A DNA stretch of 64,000 bases from contig NZ_QFZZ01000005.1 of the NCBI RefSeq assembly GCF_005233515.1, positions 248,001-312,000 on the forward strand, in the 5' to 3' direction. The position numbers and the translations under genes were made by a program. Position 1 is the stretch's first letter. Every line of letters starts with the position of its first letter. The notes below the pieces were generated by a model. That model searched no databases, had not been told where the DNA came from, and worked only from the letters and a program-made list of their open reading frames with translations. Positions 25,665-33,024 of this stretch are shown here, piece after piece. Source of the stretch: Pseudomonas sp. CFBP13508. GTDB taxonomy: Bacteria > Pseudomonadota > Gammaproteobacteria > Pseudomonadales > Pseudomonadaceae.

Positions 25665-25702
25665 TAGGAGCTTGTAGGAGCTTGTAGGAGCTTGTAGGAG
25701 CT
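25665..25702. repeat. Tandem 10-bp repeat, 3.8 copies of TAGGAGCTTG
   Basis: Units TAGGAGCTTG repeat head to tail without change, ending in TAGGAGCT at the left arm of a palindromic element. The pattern suggests slippage that multiplied the edge of that element. Confidence 0.95.
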
Positions 25703-25795
25703 GACGAGTGCAACGAGGCTGCGATCTTTTGATTTTGCTTCTAAAAAAACAAGGTCAAAAGATCGCAGCCTCGTTGCACTCGACAGCTCCTACAA
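25665..25795. repeat. Palindromic repeat, TAGGAGCTG...GCTGCGATCTTTTGA family
   Basis: Outer arms TAGGAGCTG / CAGCTCCTA and inner arms GAGGCTGCGATCTTTTGA / TCAAAAGATCGCAGCCTC form a long hairpin in the gap between rsmE and the chemoreceptor gene. It is a relative of the elements at 7147 and 42152, with its left edge expanded by the 10-bp repeat. Confidence 0.88.
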
Positions 25796-25809
25796 GGATC
25801 GCTGTCGCG

Positions 25810-26517
25810 CTAGAACAGGCGCGCAAGCAGGGCGGTGACGGCAGTTTCGACGCGCAGGATGCGCTCGCCCAGTTGCACCGGTTGCAGGCCGGATTTGGCC
25901 AGCAGATCGATTTCGTAGGGAATCCAGCCACCCTCGGGGCCGATGGCCAGGGTTACTGGCTCGCTCAGGGCGCGCGGGCAGGGCGGGAAGTTGCCGGGGT
26001 GGCCTACCAGGCCGAGGGTGCCCTCGGCGATCGCCGGCAAGCGATCTTCAACAAAAGGCTTGAAGCGCTTTTCGATGACGATCTCCGGCAACACCGTATC
26101 GCGTGCCTGTTCAAGACCGAGGATCAACTGCTCACGAATCGCTTCCGGCTCCAGAAACGGCGTCTGCCAGAAGCTTTTTTCGACGCGATAGCTGTTGACC
26201 AGAATCACCTTGGCCACACCCATGGTCGCGACGGTCTGGAACACGCGGCGGAGCATTTTCGGCCGGGGCAGGGCCAGCACCAGGGTCAGCGGCAGTTTGG
26301 CCGGCGGCGGCTGATCGAGGTTGACGCGCAGCTCCGCTTCGCCGGCTTCCAGACGCAGCAACTCGGCCGAACCCATCAACTCGTTGATGCGCCCCACACG
26401 CAGGCTGTCGCCGACTTCCGAACGATGCACTTCCTGCATGTGCGTAAGGCGCCGGTCGCGCAGGATCACGCGGTCGGCCGCAATGAAGTCGGCCTCTTCG
26501 AGCAGCAGCAGGTTCAT
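25810..26517 (-). CDS. rsmE: 16S rRNA (uracil1498-N3)-methyltransferase RsmE
   Basis: A 235-residue SPOUT methyltransferase that methylates N3 of U1498 in 16S rRNA, using S-adenosylmethionine. The N-terminal PUA-like part has HMQEVHRSEVGDSLRVG, and the knotted C-terminal domain carries LALPRPKMLRRVFQTVATMGV, the AIGPEGGW motif near residue 185 and LGERILRVETAVTALL. The ATG at 26517 is chosen because it overlaps the tatC stop (ATGA); longer frames run into tatC. The tat-rsmE-chemoreceptor order matches P. aeruginosa. Confidence 0.97.
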   Translation of the reverse strand: MNLLLLEEADFIAADRVILRDRRLTHMQEVHRSEVGDSLRVGRINELMGSAELLRLEAGEAELRVNLDQPPPAKLPLTLVLALPRPKMLRRVFQTVATMGVAKVILVNSYRVEKSFWQTPFLEPEAIREQLILGLEQARDTVLPEIVIEKRFKPFVEDRLPAIAEGTLGLVGHPGNFPPCPRALSEPVTLAIGPEGGWIPYEIDLLAKSGLQPVQLGERILRVETAVTALLARLF

Positions 26518-27305
26518 GCCTGGGTCGCTGGCGGCTGGTCGTTGTGGTCGTCGGCCGGCGTTTCGTCCGGGCGTTCGCGCTTGCTGACCAGCGCGCCGAA
26601 GAGAATGCCGATCTCGAACAGCATCCACATCGGCACAGCCAGCAGGGTCTGCGAGAAGATGTCCGGCGGGGTGAGGATCATGCCGACCACGAAGCAGCCG
26701 ATGATCACGTACGGGCGAATCTTCTTCAGGTATTTGACGTCGACCACGCCGATCCACACCAGCAACACCACCGCCACCGGAATCTCGAACGCCACGCCGA
26801 AGGCGAAGAACAGCGTCATGACGAAATCGAGGTAGCTGGCGATGTCGGTCATCATTTCCACGCCCGCCGGGGTGGCAGCGGCGAAGAACTTGAAGATCAG
26901 CGGAAAAACGAAGTAATAGGCGAACGCCATGCCGATGTAGAACAGCAGAATGCTGGAGATCAGCAGCGGCACCGCGACGCGTTTTTCATGCTTGTACAGG
27001 CCTGGCGCGATAAAGCCCCAGATCTGATGCAGGATCACCGGAATCGCGAGGAACAGCGAAACCATCATCGTCAGCTTCAGCGGCGTCAGGAACGGCGACG
27101 ACACGTCTGTGGCGATCATCGTCGCGCCGACCGGCAGGTACTGGCGCAGCGGCGTCGAGACGAAGGTGTAGATCTGCTGGGTAAACGCAAACAGCCCGGC
27201 AAAGATAATGAAGATCGCCGCCACGCAACGCAGCAGGCGGGTGCGCAACTCGGTGAGGTGCGAAACCAGCGGCATGTGCTGGTCGTTTTCCGGAAGATCG
27301 CTCAT
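26514..27305 (-). CDS. tatC: Sec-independent translocase subunit TatC
   Basis: A 263-residue inner-membrane protein with six predicted segments; with TatB it forms the receptor for twin-arginine signal peptides. The N-terminal HLTELRTRLLRC block (about residues 15-26) carries the conserved glutamate used in signal recognition, and later blocks FIAPGLYKHEKR and the FAYYFVFP region are typical. It overlaps tatB upstream and rsmE downstream, each by four bases, so the tat genes and rsmE are translationally coupled. The C-terminal tail (RERPDETPADDHNDQPPATQA) is polar and probably cytoplasmic. Confidence 0.98.
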   Translation of the reverse strand: MSDLPENDQHMPLVSHLTELRTRLLRCVAAIFIIFAGLFAFTQQIYTFVSTPLRQYLPVGATMIATDVSSPFLTPLKLTMMVSLFLAIPVILHQIWGFIAPGLYKHEKRVAVPLLISSILLFYIGMAFAYYFVFPLIFKFFAAATPAGVEMMTDIASYLDFVMTLFFAFGVAFEIPVAVVLLVWIGVVDVKYLKKIRPYVIIGCFVVGMILTPPDIFSQTLLAVPMWMLFEIGILFGALVSKRERPDETPADDHNDQPPATQA

Positions 27306-27772
27306 GGGGCTCGCGGCGGCAGTGTAGGGTCTTGAGGCGCTGGTGTAGTCGGCGCGGCGGAGGGCGCTACGTGTTCAACCGATGTGTCTGTGGTAACCGG
27401 CGCCGGTCCTGGCGGTGTTACAACAGGTGCAGGTGCAGGTGCAGGTGCAGGTGCAGGTGCAGTGGGAGCGGCAGCGCTGTGAATCGTCTGCTCGCCCACA
27501 GGCTCGACCGGCGTCGGCTCCTGCTGGTTCGGATTGAAAATCTTCCGCGCCTCTTGCTCCAGCGACAGAATATGTTCGTTGTGCAGTTGCCGACGGATCT
27601 CGTCGGCACCGATTTCACGTTCAACTTCCTGTTTGATCGCGTTGAAGCTGCGCTTCAGGCGGCCGACCCACAGACCGGCGGTGCGCGCAGCGCCCGGCAG
27701 ACGCTCGGGGCCGAGCACCAGCAGGGCGACGAGGCCGACGAGCAGCAGTTCAGAGAAGCTGATACCAAACAT
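27302..27772 (-). CDS. tatB: Sec-independent translocase subunit TatB
   Basis: A 156-residue protein with one N-terminal membrane helix, the GPERLP hinge typical of TatB at about residues 21-26, an amphipathic helix and a long polar tail. It binds twin-arginine precursors together with TatC. The tail contains an Ala-Pro run encoded by six identical CAGGTG units (plus-strand reading), so its length may vary by two-residue steps. Start ATG at 27772 lies ten bases after the tatA stop, and the stop overlaps tatC by four bases. Confidence 0.97.
   Translation of the reverse strand: MFGISFSELLLVGLVALLVLGPERLPGAARTAGLWVGRLKRSFNAIKQEVEREIGADEIRRQLHNEHILSLEQEARKIFNPNQQEPTPVEPVGEQTIHSAAAPTAPAPAPAPAPAPVVTPPGPAPVTTDTSVEHVAPSAAPTTPAPQDPTLPPRAP
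27424..27462. repeat. Hexanucleotide microsatellite inside tatB
   Basis: Six exact CAGGTG units followed by CAG. Read on the minus strand they encode alternating Pro-Ala in the TatB tail. The unit length keeps the reading frame, so copy-number change would only lengthen or shorten the linker. Confidence 0.95.
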
Positions 27773-27782
27773 TAGTCAGTGC

Positions 27783-28064
27783 TCACACGTCTTTACGGAT
27801 CGGCTCTTCGACTTTCTGCGCCTGCACGTCGATGGTGTGCGGCGGGTTGGCCTGAGCAGTGGTTTGCGGCTGCACCGGTGGCACAGGCTGGGCCGGCGGG
27901 GTCACGTTTGGTTCGGCCGGTTTTTCGTCGTCGTTCATGGCTTTGCGAAAACCCTTGATCGACTCGCCAACGTCGGTGCCGAGGTTTTTCAGTTTCTTGG
28001 TACCGAATACCAGCACCACGACAATCAGAATGACGACCCAGTGTTTCCAGTCAAAAATGCCCAT
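27783..28064 (-). CDS. tatA: Sec-independent translocase subunit TatA
   Basis: A 93-residue pore-forming subunit of the twin-arginine export system. The ATG at 28064 gives MGIFDWKHWVVILIVVVLVFGTKKL, one short membrane helix followed by the FG hinge and an amphipathic helix (LKNLGTDVGESIKGFRKAM). The C-terminal half is Pro/Gln-rich. An extended frame upstream adds 30 residues before the membrane helix that would misplace it and overlap hisE, so it is rejected. It is the first gene of tatABC and lies 25 bp after hisE, so it may share the his transcript. Confidence 0.97.
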   Translation of the reverse strand: MGIFDWKHWVVILIVVVLVFGTKKLKNLGTDVGESIKGFRKAMNDDEKPAEPNVTPPAQPVPPVQPQTTAQANPPHTIDVQAQKVEEPIRKDV

Positions 28065-28089
28065 GTGGCGATTCCTCTCTAAAAGTTGT

Positions 28090-28422
28090 TCAGGCGGACG
28101 GACGCGAGGCTTTCTCGACGTGTCCGGACAGGCCGAAGCGACGGTCCAGTTCATCCAGCACGGCCTGCGGATGCTGCCCCAGTTGGGCGAGCATGACCAT
28201 GCTGTGGAACCACAGGTCGGCGGTCTCGTAGATCACATCACTGCAATCGCCGCTGATGGCGGCATCCTTGGCGGCAATAATGGTTTCGACCGACTCTTCG
28301 CCGACTTTCTCCAGAATCTTGTTCAGCCCCTTGTGATACAGGCTGGCGACATACGAGCTGTCGGCGGCTGCGCCTTTGCGCTCTTCGAGCACTTCGGCCA
28401 GACGGGTGAGGGTGTCACTCAT
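28090..28422 (-). CDS. hisE: Phosphoribosyl-ATP pyrophosphohydrolase HisE
   Basis: A 110-residue enzyme that removes pyrophosphate from phosphoribosyl-ATP, the second step of histidine biosynthesis. The all-alpha MazG-like fold is shown by KVGEESVETIIAAKD and the metal-binding DVIYETADLWFHSMVML. It is a separate gene rather than a HisIE fusion as in enterobacteria, but overlaps hisI by eight bases. The hisI-hisE-tatABC order is standard for Pseudomonas. Confidence 0.98.
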   Translation of the reverse strand: MSDTLTRLAEVLEERKGAAADSSYVASLYHKGLNKILEKVGEESVETIIAAKDAAISGDCSDVIYETADLWFHSMVMLAQLGQHPQAVLDELDRRFGLSGHVEKASRPSA

Positions 28423-28816
28423 GTGTGTGTCCTGCGGAATAGATAGCGTGCGGATCTTTCAGTACCGGGTCGACCGTTTTCCAGTCGCCGTTTTCGAAGA
28501 CCCGGTAAAAGCAGCTTTGCCGGCCGGTGTGGCAGGCGATGTCGCCGATCTGTTCAACCATCAGGATGATCACGTCGGCGTCACAGTCCAGGCGCATCTC
28601 ATGCAGGGTCTGCACATGGCCGGATTCTTCGCCCTTGCGCCACAGCTTGCCACGGGAACGTGACCAGTAGATTGCACGATTTTCCGCAGCGGTCAGTTCG
28701 AGCGCTTCGCGGTTCATCCAGGCCATCATCAATACGCGCCCGGTCTTGTGATCCTGGGCAATCGCCGGCACCAGGCCGTCAGCGTCCCACTTGATCTCGT
28801 CCAGCCAGTTTTTCAT
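28415..28816 (-). CDS. hisI: Phosphoribosyl-AMP cyclohydrolase HisI
   Basis: A 133-residue zinc enzyme that opens the adenine ring of phosphoribosyl-AMP, the third step of histidine biosynthesis. The metal-binding aspartates and cysteines are seen in LDCDADVIILMVEQ (about residues 78-91) and CHTGRQSCFYR (about 95-105). WSRSRGKLWRKGEESGH is the substrate-binding block. The ATG at 28816 (MKNWLDEIKWD) is preferred to one 11 codons upstream that lies in a repeat. It overlaps hisE by eight bases. Confidence 0.97.
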   Translation of the reverse strand: MKNWLDEIKWDADGLVPAIAQDHKTGRVLMMAWMNREALELTAAENRAIYWSRSRGKLWRKGEESGHVQTLHEMRLDCDADVIILMVEQIGDIACHTGRQSCFYRVFENGDWKTVDPVLKDPHAIYSAGHTHE

Positions 28817-28839
28817 CTTCAATTCCTGAAAAGCAGCTT

Positions 28840-28926
28840 CGAGTTTCAAGCTTCAAGCTGCAAGTAAACGCACGTTGCGGTGTGCCTGTAGCGTCAAGCT
28901 TGAAGCTCGCAGCTTATAACTTGCAG
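28840..28926. repeat. Imperfect palindrome of the GCTTCAAGCTGCAAG family
   Basis: Stacked pieces of AAGCTTCAAGCTGCAAG and its complement surround a short spacer between ubiB and hisI, which are co-directional on the minus strand. Relatives lie at 37660-37738 and 40050-40118, each directly behind a gene. Confidence 0.75.
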
Positions 28927-28936
28927 CTCAATCGTG

Positions 28937-30541
28937 CTATCGGCGAACGACCAGATACAAACCGACCGCGATCATGATTCCGGCGGGCCAGTGCGACCAC
29001 TCGGTCAACGGACCACCCGCTGCGAGGATCGCGCCGCCGGCCAGATGCACGCAGCCGAGCAGGCGCAGGAACCAGTCGTCCTTGCGTTTGCGCCACGGCG
29101 GCGGAGGGTCTTTGGCGTGAGGTTGCGACATGCGTTCGAGCAGATCGCGAGCCATGTTCGACAGGTGCGGAATCTGCTCCAGCTGGCTCTGCACGTTGCC
29201 CAGCAAGGCTTTCGGGCTGACGCGTTCGCGCATCCAGCGCTCGAGAAACGGCTGCGCGGTGTTCCATAGATCCAGATCCGGATACAGCTGACGCCCGAGG
29301 CCTTCGATGTTCAGCAGGGTCTTCTGCAACAGCACCAGTTGCGGCTGCACTTCCATGTTGAAACGGCGAGCGGTCTGGAACAGGCGCATCAGCACCTGGC
29401 CAAATGAAATATCTTTTAACGGTTTTTCGAAGATCGGTTCGCACACCGTACGGATCGCCGCTTCGAATTCGTTGAGTTTGGTTTCCGCCGGCACCCAGCC
29501 CGAATCGATGTGCAACTGCGCCACACGGCGGTAGTCACGCTTGAAGAAAGCGAACAGGTTGCGTGCCAGATAATCCTGGTCTTCCGGGGTCAGGCTGCCG
29601 ACGATGCCGCAGTCGATCGCGATGTACTGCGGGCTCCACGGATTGACTGTGCTGACGAAGATGTTGCCCGGGTGCATGTCGGCGTGGAAGAAACTGTCGC
29701 GGAACACCTGAGTGAAGAAAATCTCCACGCCGCGCTCGGCGAGCATTTTCATGTCGGTGCGCTGGTCGGCGAGTGTCGCCAGGTCGGTGACCTGAATCCC
29801 GTAGATGCGCTCCATCACCAGCACTTTCGGCCGGCACCAGTCCCAATAGACTTGCGGTACATAAAGCAGCTGCGAGCCTTCGAAGTTGCGGCGCAACTGG
29901 CTGGCGTTGGCCGCCTCGCGCAACAGATCGAGTTCGTCGTAAATGGTCTTTTCGTAATCCTGCACCACGTCGACCGGGTGCAGCAGGCGCGCATCAGCGG
30001 AGAATTTTTCCGCCGCGCGGGCGAGGATGAACAGCCATGCCAGATCCTGCGCGATGATCGGCTTCAGACCCGGGCGAATGACCTTCACCACCACTTCTTC
30101 GCCGCTTTTGAGCTGCGCCGCATGCACCTGCGCTACCGAGGCCGAGGCCAGCGGTGCGACGTCGAAACGGCTGAACACTTCGCTGATTTTCTTGCCCAGC
30201 TGTTCTTCGATCAGCTTGATCGACACCTGCGAATCGAACGGCGGCACGCGGTCCTGCAGCAGCATCAGCTCATCGGCGATGTCTTCCGGCAACAGGTCGC
30301 GGCGGGTCGAAAGGATCTGCCCGAACTTGATGAAGATCGGCCCCAGATCCTGCAACGCCAGACGCAAGCGCGCGCCACGGTTGAGCTCCAGCGGCTTGCG
30401 CGGCAGCCAGCGCCACGGCAGCAAAAAGCGCACGGCCAGAAGGAACCAGGGCAGTGGCAGATCGAAGAGCAGGTCATCGAGGCGGTAGCGGATCACGACG
30501 CGCTGGATGCGCAACAGACGGCGGACGGCAAGCAGCTTCAT
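28937..30541 (-). CDS. ubiB: Ubiquinone biosynthesis protein UbiB (atypical kinase family)
   Basis: A 534-residue member of the ABC1/ADCK/UbiB family, a membrane-associated ATPase needed to produce ubiquinone. The family's KxGQ motif is seen as KFGQILSTRRDLLP near residue 72, the Ala-rich replacement of the P-loop as ASASVAQVHAAQL, and the DMHPGNIFV catalytic loop with downstream AIDCGIVG metal site. Two C-terminal hydrophobic helices anchor it. It follows ubiE and ubiJ with one- and four-base overlaps, so the three form one translationally coupled operon. Confidence 0.98.
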   Translation of the reverse strand: MKLLAVRRLLRIQRVVIRYRLDDLLFDLPLPWFLLAVRFLLPWRWLPRKPLELNRGARLRLALQDLGPIFIKFGQILSTRRDLLPEDIADELMLLQDRVPPFDSQVSIKLIEEQLGKKISEVFSRFDVAPLASASVAQVHAAQLKSGEEVVVKVIRPGLKPIIAQDLAWLFILARAAEKFSADARLLHPVDVVQDYEKTIYDELDLLREAANASQLRRNFEGSQLLYVPQVYWDWCRPKVLVMERIYGIQVTDLATLADQRTDMKMLAERGVEIFFTQVFRDSFFHADMHPGNIFVSTVNPWSPQYIAIDCGIVGSLTPEDQDYLARNLFAFFKRDYRRVAQLHIDSGWVPAETKLNEFEAAIRTVCEPIFEKPLKDISFGQVLMRLFQTARRFNMEVQPQLVLLQKTLLNIEGLGRQLYPDLDLWNTAQPFLERWMRERVSPKALLGNVQSQLEQIPHLSNMARDLLERMSQPHAKDPPPPWRKRKDDWFLRLLGCVHLAGGAILAAGGPLTEWSHWPAGIMIAVGLYLVVRR

Positions 30542-31161
30542 GCGTTATCGCTTGGGTCGAGGGATCGGGAAAGGCGCTCGAAACGCGCCTCGAGTCGTTC
30601 CAGATCAAGTTTGATCCGGTCCAGTTCGCTGAACCGCGCTTCCGCTTCGCGTTGCCCGACAAGGGTGCGCGATTCTTCGGCGAGGTATTCGGCAAGATTC
30701 TGGTTGAGGCTGGCAAATCCTTGTTGATACCAGCGCGCGCGGCTGCGCAGATGGCCGCCGAGCAATTGCGTGGCGACCGGCCCGAGCCAGCGCGAGAGTT
30801 CGTACTCCCAGTCCAGCTCAAGATCCTGCAGCACGCCGGCCAGTTCCAGCAACACACCGCTGTCGCCATCGAGCTCGACTTCCGGTGCGTGCAGCACGGC
30901 GGTCTTGTCTTTGCTCAGGGCCAGTTTCACCAGGCTCGAGGCCGGTGCACGCAACGTGCAATCGACGTCCGCTGCCCACTGCGCAGCCAGCATCAGGCCT
31001 TCGTCGCTGGGCAGGATGAACAGTTGCAGCGCCGGGCTGCGGCAGTCGACGGCAATCACCTTGCCGGTCAAATGCGCCAGGCGCGGCAGCGCCGTGCTGT
31101 CGAGACGCAGCACCCGGTTGAGGCCGAGTTCGACGCTGGCGAGCAGCCCGGTGAGCAACAT
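30538..31161 (-). CDS. ubiJ: Ubiquinone biosynthesis accessory factor UbiJ
   Basis: A 207-residue protein with an N-terminal SCP2 lipid-binding domain (about residues 1-110) and a C-terminal helical coiled-coil-like part (EESRTLVGQREAEARFSELDRIKLDLERLEARFERL). In E. coli UbiJ with UbiK organises the soluble ubiquinone-synthesis complex and carries hydrophobic intermediates. It overlaps ubiE by one base and ubiB by four. Sequence conservation is low, so the call rests mainly on gene order plus the SCP2 pattern. Confidence 0.92.
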   Translation of the reverse strand: MLLTGLLASVELGLNRVLRLDSTALPRLAHLTGKVIAVDCRSPALQLFILPSDEGLMLAAQWAADVDCTLRAPASSLVKLALSKDKTAVLHAPEVELDGDSGVLLELAGVLQDLELDWEYELSRWLGPVATQLLGGHLRSRARWYQQGFASLNQNLAEYLAEESRTLVGQREAEARFSELDRIKLDLERLEARFERLSRSLDPSDNA

Positions 31162-31931
31162 CAGGGTTTGATGCCGCGGTGCAGGGCGACGATGCCTGCG
31201 GTCATGTTGTGATAGGTCACGCGGTCGAAACCGGCCTCGACCATCATCGACTTCAGGGTTTCCTGATTCGGGTGCATGCGGATCGATTCGGCCAGGTAGC
31301 GATAGCTTTCCGAATCGTTGGTGATCAGCTTGCCCATCAGCGGCATGAAGGCGAACGAGTAGGCGTCGTAGGCTTTCGACATCAGCGCGTTGGTCGGCTT
31401 GGAGAATTCCAGTACCAGCAGGCGTCCGCCGGGCTTGAGCACGCGCAGCATCGAACGCAGCGCGTCCTCTTTGTGCGTCACGTTGCGCAGGCCGAAGGCG
31501 ATGGTCACGCAGTCGAAATGGTTGTCCGGGAACGGCAGTTTTTCCGCGTCGGCCTGGACGAATTCGACGTTGCCGGCAACGCCCAGATCGAGCAGACGAT
31601 CACGGCCGACCTTGAGCATCGACTCGTTGATGTCGGCCAGCACGACCTGGCCGGTCGGGCCGACGAGGTTCGAGAACTTGCGGGTCAGGTCGCCGGTGCC
31701 ACCGGCGATGTCGAGCACGCGGTTGCCGCTGCGCACGCCGGAAAGCTCGATCGCGAAACGCTTCCACAGACGGTGCATGCCGCCCGACAGAAGGTCGTTC
31801 ATCAGGTCGTATTTCGCGGCTACGGAATGGAAAACCTCAGCGACTTTTTCCGCTTTCTGGCTTTCCGGAACGTTTTTGAAGCCGAAGTGAGTGGTGGGTT
31901 CGGCATCGCTGCCTTTGCGCTGATCAGTCAT
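31161..31931 (-). CDS. ubiE: Ubiquinone/menaquinone methyltransferase UbiE
   Basis: A 256-residue S-adenosylmethionine-dependent C-methyltransferase in ubiquinone synthesis. The first motif VLDIAGGTGDLTRKF lies near residue 72, and family blocks VFHSVAAKYDLMNDLLSGGMHRLWKR and FGLRNVTHKEDALRSMLRVLKPGG follow. The ATG at 31931 (MTDQRKGSD) matches Pseudomonas homologues; a longer frame upstream crosses the intergenic region and is not used. It is the first gene of ubiEJB and divergent from a granule-associated protein gene. Confidence 0.98.
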   Translation of the reverse strand: MTDQRKGSDAEPTTHFGFKNVPESQKAEKVAEVFHSVAAKYDLMNDLLSGGMHRLWKRFAIELSGVRSGNRVLDIAGGTGDLTRKFSNLVGPTGQVVLADINESMLKVGRDRLLDLGVAGNVEFVQADAEKLPFPDNHFDCVTIAFGLRNVTHKEDALRSMLRVLKPGGRLLVLEFSKPTNALMSKAYDAYSFAFMPLMGKLITNDSESYRYLAESIRMHPNQETLKSMMVEAGFDRVTYHNMTAGIVALHRGIKP

Positions 31932-32085
31932 ATCGCTGTCACCAAAAGAGAATGCGCGACATTCTAATCCCCAAGCCGTGCTTTGTCTTGGAATGGCTAA
32001 AGGTAAGATGGGCAACCTTCGGGACGATTTGCCGCAGATGCGGTCAAGATTCAACGTCAGCCATTCAATCATCAGGAGTCATTCC

Positions 32086-32361
32086 ATGGCCAAAATCAGT
32101 GTTGAGCGCGCCCACACCCTGGGCAAGGACGCCGCCCGCGAAAAGGCCGACAAACTGGCCAAAAAGCTCAATGAACAATACGGCCTGGAGCCGCAATGGT
32201 CGGGCGACACCCTGAACCTCAAGCGCTCGGGCGTGAAAGGTGAAGTGCACGTGGCGGACGATTCGATCAGGGTCGACGTCGAGCTGGGCCTGATGATGTC
32301 GGCCATGAGCGGCATGATCAAAGCCGAGATCGAGAAGGCCCTAGACAAAGCCCTCGCCTGA
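32086..32361 (+). CDS. Putative polyhydroxyalkanoic acid system protein
   Basis: A 91-residue, lysine-rich protein of the PHA_gran_rgn family, small proteins found beside phasin genes. Blocks such as HTLGKDAAREKADKLAKKLNEQYG and MSAMSGMIKAEIEKALDKAL are typical. AGGAG lies eleven bases before the ATG at 32086; earlier in-frame starts are not supported. It sits between ubiE and phaI, as in other pseudomonads. A role at polyhydroxyalkanoate granules is inferred from this conserved position; no biochemical activity can be read from the sequence. Confidence 0.88.
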   Translation: MAKISVERAHTLGKDAAREKADKLAKKLNEQYGLEPQWSGDTLNLKRSGVKGEVHVADDSIRVDVELGLMMSAMSGMIKAEIEKALDKALA

Positions 32362-32385
32362 TTTCCAGATTGAAATCAAGTCCCC

Positions 32386-32474
32386 TGTGGGAGCGAGCCT
32401 GCTCGCGAAAGCGGTCTTTCAGTCAAATTATCCGTGACTGACAAACCGCATTCGCGAGCAGGCTCGCTCCCACA
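32386..32474. repeat. REP doublet (REPIN), forward/reverse arrangement
   Basis: Inverted GGGAGCGAGCCTGCTCGCGA cores flank a 45-bp spacer with its own dyad (TTTCAGTCA ... TGACTGA). It lies between the granule protein gene and phaI. Confidence 0.9.
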
Positions 32475-32591
32475 TTTGTTTTGTGTTGCTCCCGCTGGTT
32501 AGGGTGCCCTTTCTAATTTTTCTGCCTACTTTGTGCCTGAGCCCGACACTCGTCCGGCAGTTCCTCAAACCTTCTGCGCGTGAGGTGCACC

Positions 32592-33014
32592 ATGGCCAAA
32601 GTCATTTTGAAGAAAAAAATCGACGCTCCGACTTCCACTCTGAGCGACGTCAAATCCTATGCCCGCAAGATCTGGCTGGCAGGCCTGGGCGCCTACACCA
32701 AGGTCGGCCAGGAGGGCAGCGAGTACTTTCAAGAACTCGTGGCCGCCGGTCAAACCGTTGAAAAGAAAGGCAAAAAAGCCGTCAGCGAAAAACTCCTCGC
32801 GGCCAACGCCGAGATCGATGACGCGGCCACCCAGGTCAGCTCGTTCAAGGGTCGCGTTGAAGTTCAGCTCGACAAGGTCGAGAAGGCCTTCGACAACCGT
32901 GTGGCCAGCGCCTTGAATCGGATCGGCATTCCGTCTAAACATGACGTTGAGGCACTCTCTGCTAAGCTCGATGAGCTGACGGCATTGCTCGAACGCGTCG
33001 CGCGAAAATCTTAA
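32592..33014 (+). CDS. phaI: Phasin PhaI
   Basis: A 140-residue phasin that coats medium-chain-length polyhydroxyalkanoate granules. The DVKSYARKIWLAGLGAYTKVG block near residue 24 and the C-terminal leucine-zipper-like RIGIPSKHDVEALSAKLDELTALLE are diagnostic and recur in PhaF. The ATG at 32592 is preceded by GTGAGG; an upstream ATG twelve bases earlier overlaps that site. It is followed by phaF after 10 bp, so phaIF is an operon convergent with phaC1ZC2D. Confidence 0.97.
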   Translation: MAKVILKKKIDAPTSTLSDVKSYARKIWLAGLGAYTKVGQEGSEYFQELVAAGQTVEKKGKKAVSEKLLAANAEIDDAATQVSSFKGRVEVQLDKVEKAFDNRVASALNRIGIPSKHDVEALSAKLDELTALLERVARKS

Positions 33015-33024
33015 GGAGAACGGG

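Noticed and set aside
28065..28154. 30-residue N-terminal extension of TatA
   Set aside because: It would place a polar stretch before the membrane helix and overlap hisE; all known TatA proteins start at the helix as with the ATG at 28064.
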